Shown: piece after piece, positions 58,300 to 64,000 of the stretch
Numbering within the stretch: the first letter of the stretch is position 1
How the letters are laid out: each line of letters begins with the position of its first letter
Source: Sesamum alatum
Taxonomy: Eukaryota; Streptophyta; Magnoliopsida; Lamiales; Pedaliaceae
Length of the DNA: 64,000 bases
Direction: 5' to 3'
Assembly (NCBI GenBank): GCA_034509735.1
Contig: JACGWO010000005.1
Location: forward strand, 29,542,479 to 29,606,478
Notes under the pieces: generated by a model
What the model was told of the DNA's origin: nothing
The model's input: the letters and a program-made list of their open reading frames with translations, nothing else
The model's database searches: none
Translations under genes and position numbers: made by a program

Positions 58300-58875
58300 T
58301 GATTCATGTCTCAAATCTACACTCGACCCAAGAGGAGCCTGACAAGAATAAAGGCCCAATGAATAGGACCACGAGCACACGCGCCCAAGGGGGCAAGACT
58401 CTCGGCCTTTTGAAACCGAGAGCGGCCCTAGAGAAGGAAATGGTTCCAGTAAGAGCGCAACAGGGCCCTCATAGGCCCAAAGTTAACGAAGCGGATGCCT
58501 GGGCGTCCACATGTTCTCAGGCACACTTGGTAAGAAGCCATTCGGCACAAAGACCCCAACGAACACAACCTCTTAGATCTTCACCAACTACTTCCAGATT
58601 CTTTGGAGGGCTATCCACAATAACTACCAACCCGAGCCCAAGGGGGTCACACTTACTTTCACGGCATGAGACTAGGGCTATAAAAGCAAGCCCCTCCTCT
58701 CCAATAAAGGGTAACGATTTCTACTGCTCACATGCACACAAAGCATTCACTCTCTCTAGCTATCAATTATTGCTCTTTTGTATTATACTGTGTTCTTTTT
58801 TACATTATTACATCCTTTAAAACTATTTATTTCATCGGAATGCTAACATACTTTTCGCAGGTCCCCATTTCAAAA
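58300..58875 (+). mobile_element. LTR fragment, plus orientation (probably Ty3/gypsy type)
   Basis: This GC-richer island starts near TGTCTCAAATCTACACTCGA, has a TATA box GGCTATAAAAGC at 58676-58687, a TCACTCTCTCTAGC leader and an end ATCGGAATGCTAAC ... TTTTCGCAGGTCCCC near 58835-58870. This order is typical of plant LTR U3-R-U5. No second LTR, primer site or polyprotein was found, so it is a solo or truncated LTR. Confidence 0.5.
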
Positions 58876-58879
58876 TTTG

Positions 58880-60208
58880 TGAAAAATCCGCAACTCAAGC
58901 CTTAAGATATGGTCAACGAGCAGCTTTTTGCTCGCATGAATGGTAGTGTTTATTATCTTTATTCGTTCCTATCATTTTTATATAATGATAATTTACATAA
59001 TACAAAGATAAATAACTCGGTGAGCTCTTAATAGATCATGATCAATTTTAATTTGCTTGTAGTGCTTGATTCTTCATCCTCAGCTTGCTGTTTGAAATTG
59101 TCAAAGTCTCATTGATTAGTTGCAAACTCTTGAGAATTTTTTTTCATTTCTTTGATCAATATATATACTTCAACAACAATTATTCAACTTCTATTCCTTT
59201 ATTACATACATCTAGCTCAATCCAACACTTTTAAGTAATGTTTTATTTTTTAAAGTTATAATTGTACTTATAATATAATTCAAAATTTATTAATTATTTC
59301 TTCCTCCAAAACATATTCAACATGTCTTCCAATTCATCTCAAAATCCACGTAGGATTAAAACCGCCCAAAACTTATCCAATTTAACTGTCATGTCATCTT
59401 TTCTAGTCAAAAATCAAAGTTCAAACCACTAAAGGACTATTGGTCATGATTTTTATAATTTATAGGACTAAACAAATAAGAACATACTTATAGGACTAAA
59501 ACTAATAGAGAGTAAAGTTAAAGGATGAAAAAATTGACTTTTCTTTAAAAAGTATATATATACACCATACATTGCATGTTGTATTCTGTATTTTTTATAT
59601 GTGCGGAAAAATATGTAAATAATAAGTATCTATTGAAAAAATAAATATATGAAAACATCCAATAATATATATATATATTATAAATTTATAATTAATTTAT
59701 CATTTTAAATAATATTTCTTATGTAATCAGACGTTGCTTATCTTTTTTAAGTTCTTAAGTTTTATTATTTACTAAACAAATAAATGAATAATTTGGCAAA
59801 AAACTCATTCAATTCATTATTTTATTTCTTTGGTATACTAAATATAGGGATGATATACTGAATTTATTCCATTCTGTTTTTATTACATTCCTATATTTAT
59901 TTTATTCCTCTCAAATTCATTTCTACATATAAATCGTCCTCTTATAGATAACTTATGGACAATATAAATATAAGTTACAACAATTATTTATTAGTTATTC
60001 TTAAGTTGGCGCTATATATGTGTCACTAATTATTTTTAGTGACAACTTTATGCATAATCTTTTTGGTCACCAATTCTTGCTACTAACAATATTGACAAAA
60101 TCGTGAAAATAATTGTCGCTATTAAAGTTATGAAAATCATTATTGTGACAAAAAAAAATCTTGTCACTTAATACAGTCAATTAGTAATAATATTAAAATT
60201 ATTACTTA
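58880..60208. other. Intergenic stretch without a recognised gene
   Basis: AT-rich. 60000-60200 has repeated GTGACAA/TTGTCAC-type motifs that resume after the MITE at 61100 and run to a CTCTTATAGTG end near 61351, so a small CACTA-like host element may surround the MITE. Confidence 0.4.
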
Positions 60209-60218
60209 ATTTTTTTGT

Positions 60219-61094
60219 GGGTAAATTACATTTTTGGTCCCATAAGTGGATCTGTTTTCAATTTTAGTCCCACAATGTCTACCATTCGCGAATTACGTCC
60301 CATAAGTGGATTTTTGTTTTTCAATTTGAGGACTCATTGGGGATTTTCGTTAATGAAGTTAACGGAAGTTGGATCTCCGTTAAGTAGACCGATTTTGGAG
60401 GGAAATTGACCATCCTTCAACCACTTTTGGAGGGAAGTTAACTCACTTCTTCTTGTTCTTATAAGGACTCATTTATTTTTTATTTTTTTCTATATTTACC
60501 AACAAACAAAATACAAAATGGCTGCAATTTCTTTATATATAATATCTTTCTATTTTCATTTGTACAAATTAAATTTTTAGGTCGAAAAACGAAGAAACAC
60601 AAATACAAAAAATAGAAATCATGTACAGAATTTCTGGTGCCCGTAATTGAACATCAAAGTTCTATAAATGCAATTTATGTTTTAGTAATTGTTGTTCTAC
60701 TTTTTATATTTGTATTTTGTTTTTTTTTTTCGACCTAAAAATTTAATTCTTATAAATGAAAATAGAAATATATTATATATAAAGAAATTGCAGCCATTTT
60801 AAGTTTTGCTTGTTGGTAAATATGGAAAAAATAAGAAATAAATGGGTTCTTATAAGAACAAGAAGAAGTGGGTTAATTTTCCTCCAAAAGTGGTTAAAGG
60901 ATGGTCAATTTCCCTCCAAAATCGGTCCACTTAACAGAGATCCAACTTCCATTAACTTAATTAACAGAAATCCCCAATGAGTCCTCAAATTGGAAAAAAA
61001 AATCCACTTATGGGACATAATTCGCGAATGGTAGACATTGTGAGACTAAAATTGAAAACAGGTCCACTAATGGGACCAAAAATGTAATTTACCC
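60219..61094. mobile_element. Long foldback MITE (876 bp) with 9-bp target duplication
   Basis: Arms of about 380-400 bp are highly similar inverted copies: GGGTAAATTACATTTTTGGT at the left, its complement at the right, and paired motifs such as GATTTTGGAGGGAAATTGAC and GTCAATTTCCCTCCAAAATC. The short loop lies near 60610-60715. ATTTTTTGT occurs on both sides, with one extra T on the left. No coding sequence. Confidence 0.8.
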
Positions 61095-61568
61095 ATTTTT
61101 TGTCATTGACCTCCTCTTTTTATGCAGTGTTCAATAATATTTAAAACATTGTCTCTATATTTTTTTATCACTGAATTGTTACTATACGTGTGTCTCTACC
61201 TTTTACTAGGCCGTTACAATTTTTGTTATTATTAACTTGTGAAATTTATTAAAGTGACAAAAATGAATGATTATTATTTCATACATATTTATAATGAAAA
61301 CTAATGCTAACACTTAATATTTTGTCATAAATATTATTTTCTCTTATAGTGCTTATTTTTTTGGCTAAGTCTTATTAGTTGAAACATGTACCTCAAATTC
61401 AGCAACCCTAATTTTTGCTAAACCTTATTGCGTTTAAATTCATCATAACAAATTTTAGAAAAACAAAAATGATATGCCCGACCTTATATATTCAAATTAT
61501 GTTTTATTTAATTTATAATAAACAGGATTCATTGAATTGATACAATCAAACATCAAATGTTGACTTAA

Positions 61569-61856
61569 GGAGAAATTACATTTTTCGTCCCGTAATTTAG
61601 AGTATTTCCATTTTTGGTCTTATTGATTATGTAATCTCATTTTTGGTCCCATAACTTTCAAAAAGTAGCAGTTTTGGTCTTATGCACTTTATAGTCACGG
61701 GGCATTTTCCAGTAAAATATCTAACGAAAGGATGACATGGAACCAAAAGTGTTACTCTTTGAAAGTTACGGGATCAAAAGTGATAATCGCGTAACCAATG
61801 AGATTAAAAGTGGAATGCTCAAGTTACAAGATGAAAAATATTATTTCTCCCAGATT
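61569..61856. mobile_element. Short MITE of the 'GAGAAATTACATTTTT' type
   Basis: GGAGAAATTACATTTTTCGT at the left pairs with ATGAAAAATATTATTTCTCC at the right. Inside, GTCCCATAACTTTCAAAAAG pairs with CTTTGAAAGTTACGGGATC. Related in end sequence to 60219-61094. Confidence 0.7.
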
Positions 61857-62190
61857 AAATATATTCATAATTCAGATACAAAAATTACATTCAAGTGTAC
61901 AAACAAACAAAAAAATTGTTAAAAAGCATGAAACTGAAATTCACAACTCCGTTTTTGTGAAATTTCAGCTTTATATTATATTGAGCAAAGCCTCATTGAA
62001 AACTATATGAGCATAATTTCTTTTTTCCAACGAATATTATCATCATTTATCAAAACATTTTTCGTAATAAATTCTCCTATTATTGTTGATAAAAACCATC
62101 ATTTCTTTTTCCAACAACCTGCATGCCTGAAGATTTTCAAGTTTATGAATTATGTTATAATTATTTCCTCAGTTATTATTTATGTTCTTA

Positions 62191-62191
62191 G

Positions 62192-62232
<41 letters not shown>
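62191..62232. repeat. AG dinucleotide microsatellite
   Basis: Uninterrupted GAGA repeat of about 36 bases. Confidence 0.95.
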
Positions 62233-62236
<4 letters not shown>

Positions 62237-62266
62237 CATATTAATTTTCCTGAACAAAAAAGAAAA

Positions 62267-62445
62267 AAATGCAAGCAACCCTCCTGTAATATTACAAATG
62301 TGCAAATTACCCCCTATGAAAAATTAAATAGCAGTTTACCTCTCCAAGAAGGTAAATTGTTCAATTTTAAATTGCTATTTTTTTATAATAAATAATTTAC
62401 TCATTCGCAATATCATAGGGAAGTTAATTGCATTAAACCCAAAAA
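62267..62445. mobile_element. Short MITE-like inverted repeat
   Basis: Ends resemble those of 11243-13850: TGCAAATTACCCCCTATGAA near 62304 on the left, and the complement of TTAATTGCATTAAACC with ATCATAGGGAAG on the right. There is no coding sequence. Confidence 0.4.
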
Positions 62446-63760
62446 TACAATAACAATCAAGATAATTTAACTCTTTATCTTATATTAAATGTACGAAATT
62501 TTTTTGGTAGATTGACATAAACATCATGATGACATGATTTATCCCAGTGAAATAAAGCTAGTTGTTGCTAATATCTCGATTCCTTCTTCTATAACTATAG
62601 CGCGGAGAAGGAGAGATAAGAAAATACATTGAAAACGTCAAATATTTTAAGTCCTTCTTTTTAACAATCACGGGCTGAACTTAAATAGTTTAATGTTTTT
62701 CTTCATGTTTATACAATTGAGTCGAGCTCGACTCAAGCTTCAAATCTTATAATAAAAAGAAATGTATTCAAACTCGACTTATTGTGCTGTCCAAATCAAG
62801 TTTAAATAAGCTTTTAACGATCACACTTGAATTAAGTATTAACTTGATTCGTTTGCAGCTCTAAGCTCACATCAATTATGTGGTAATTTGATCGTTAGAT
62901 TCTTATATACATAGTTTTAACGAATATCGACTTGCATTTGCTCAAAGGAAACAAAAGCACAAGTTGCCTAGATCTCAGACAAGGACAAAGATAAATAGCT
63001 TATAGCTACAATTCAGCAGAAGTTTCTGATAAATGACATGCAGAAGGTTTTTTCTTCGGAGCAGTGATCATATACATTTACCAGGAAGAATGAAACATAG
63101 GTGCTTCATGAGATTAATCTAGTTCAAAAATGCTGTACCGGAAAAATAAATATTGGAAGACACGATATCAGCAGAAGCGTATATCAGAAAAGGAAAGATG
63201 GTATTAGTTACTCAGATTAATGTAATTCTTGAATCAGAAACTGCAACAGAAAGCATCAAGCATAACATGATCGAGGGCTTGAATCATAATTCTCAATATG
63301 CAGAACTATCAAGGGAGGTTTCTGTAATCGTCCCTAATGTTCTTTCTCAATGGTTAATGATTGTGCTGTGTTCATGCAGTTAAGCTGTCACTTTCTAAAG
63401 TAAATAGAACGACAAACAAAGGGGACGGGCTTTTGCTGTAGTAACACAAAAAGACTGTGATTATGCTAATGAAGATACTATGAACTTGCGGAAAGTAATT
63501 AAAGAATGTAAGCAGGCAATCTGCTGAATAAACGTATTATTGGGTAAAAGCTGAGATTCGGGTATAGTCGAACAAGAACTTGTAATATTCAGATAAGCAT
63601 TGTAGCATAGTATGTTACAAGAATGCTAATCCTACACTACACTCTTGATGAAACTAATGCTATCTACACTAGATAAGTATTGGTCAAAATGTAATTCTTC
63701 TTCAAGAGGCCTAAAATATATTTATGATGTACCAAGAAATTAATACTATACATTTGGATT
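62446..63760. other. Intergenic or intronic stretch, no confident gene
   Basis: Composition is less AT-extreme than the transposon regions from about 62930. A 76-codon plus-strand frame at 63153-63383 has no recognisable features. It may be the 3' flank of the gene starting at 63765. Confidence 0.4.
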
Positions 63761-63764
63761 GAAA

Positions 63765-64000
63765 TCAATGGTATCCTTTGGAGGCCCTGGATTGGTAGAG
63801 TTCCAATCTCTTTTTTCCTTCGTAAGCTAAGGTTTCAAGTTCTTTATCCTGCATTAAAGTAGCCTGCTTCGTAGCCCATTCCAACACAATGAGCACGTCT
63901 TCCTTAGCTAAGTCCTCACTATCGGGGACATGCATCGCAAGATAACATAGTAACATAAAGGAGGGAAACTGTACCATTTGCTCGCCAAAATAAACTAACG
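63765..64000 (-). CDS. Possible last exon of an unrecognised gene, running out of the window
   Basis: The minus-strand frame is open from at least 63977 to a stop at 63765-63767. It encodes a helical, charged stretch: DSEDLAKEDVLIVLEWATKQ, then TLMQDKELETLAYEGKKRLE and a short tail ending SKGYH. A possible acceptor, GGTACAG near 63965, precedes it. It reads like a real C-terminus and contrasts with the surrounding AT-rich DNA. I do not recognise the family. Confidence 0.35.
   Translation of the reverse strand, partial: LVYFGEQMVQFPSFMLLCYLAMHVPDSEDLAKEDVLIVLEWATKQATLMQDKELETLAYEGKKRLELYQSRASKGYH

Overview
This is a plant nuclear window, most likely from a eudicot. The evidence is AT-rich intergenic DNA, spliced plant gene structures, one GASA/snakin gene with all twelve family cysteines, and plant-type CACTA, Helitron, Mutator, SINE and LTR elements. 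No species can be named from the sequence alone. The window is overwhelmingly transposon DNA; only one host gene looks complete.

Region by region. 1-4206 is the right part of a CACTA transposon whose left half lies outside the window. 4207-7278 is host DNA holding a MITE, an F-box gene fragment, an exon-like fragment, the last exon of a ribosomal stalk (P-type) protein and a right end of another CACTA family. 7919-9240 is the left part of a third CACTA type with a decayed TNP2 fragment. 11243-13850 is a TIR element with a second TIR element nested in it. 13990-14617 is a LINE ORF1-like (DUF4283 plus zinc knuckle) fragment, cut by a deleted CACTA copy (14618 to about 19185) that ends against organelle-like DNA. 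20590-34747 is a stack of non-autonomous Helitrons, one nested precisely inside another and itself carrying a CACTA fragment. 34992-47473 is two further Helitron candidates, one split by a 10.5 kb CACTA copy (35090-45641) that has both ends and both gene regions. 47941-49197 is the GASA14-like gene on the minus strand. 51771-54715 is a Mutator-type foldback MITE followed by a Mutator transposase pseudogene block bounded by 125-bp direct repeats. 54860-62445 holds small MITEs and two opposed LTR fragments. 63765-64000 has the possible last exon of a gene that runs out of the window.

The three main CACTA copies belong to one family. They share the same termini, dense GGAACGGT/ACCGTTCC subterminal repeats, a TNP2-type transposase gene and a second, five-exon gene for a Transposase_24 (Ptta/En/Spm) protein with an RGG-like, proline-rich start. 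In copies 1 and 3 the subterminal-type motif also occurs densely in the middle of the element, up to the TATA box of the second gene. That suggests an element protein could control its own promoter as well as bind the ends. Every copy here carries stops, frameshifts, lost splice sites or deletions, so none is likely to be autonomous now.

The clearest historical evidence comes from paralogous empty sites. Helitron A sits between the A and T of a site that is intact in Helitron D. A Mutator-type MITE sits in an intron of CACTA-3 where CACTA-1 has the uninterrupted site. The Helitron group also carries internal arrays of units of about 225-240 bp that are shared in both orientations.
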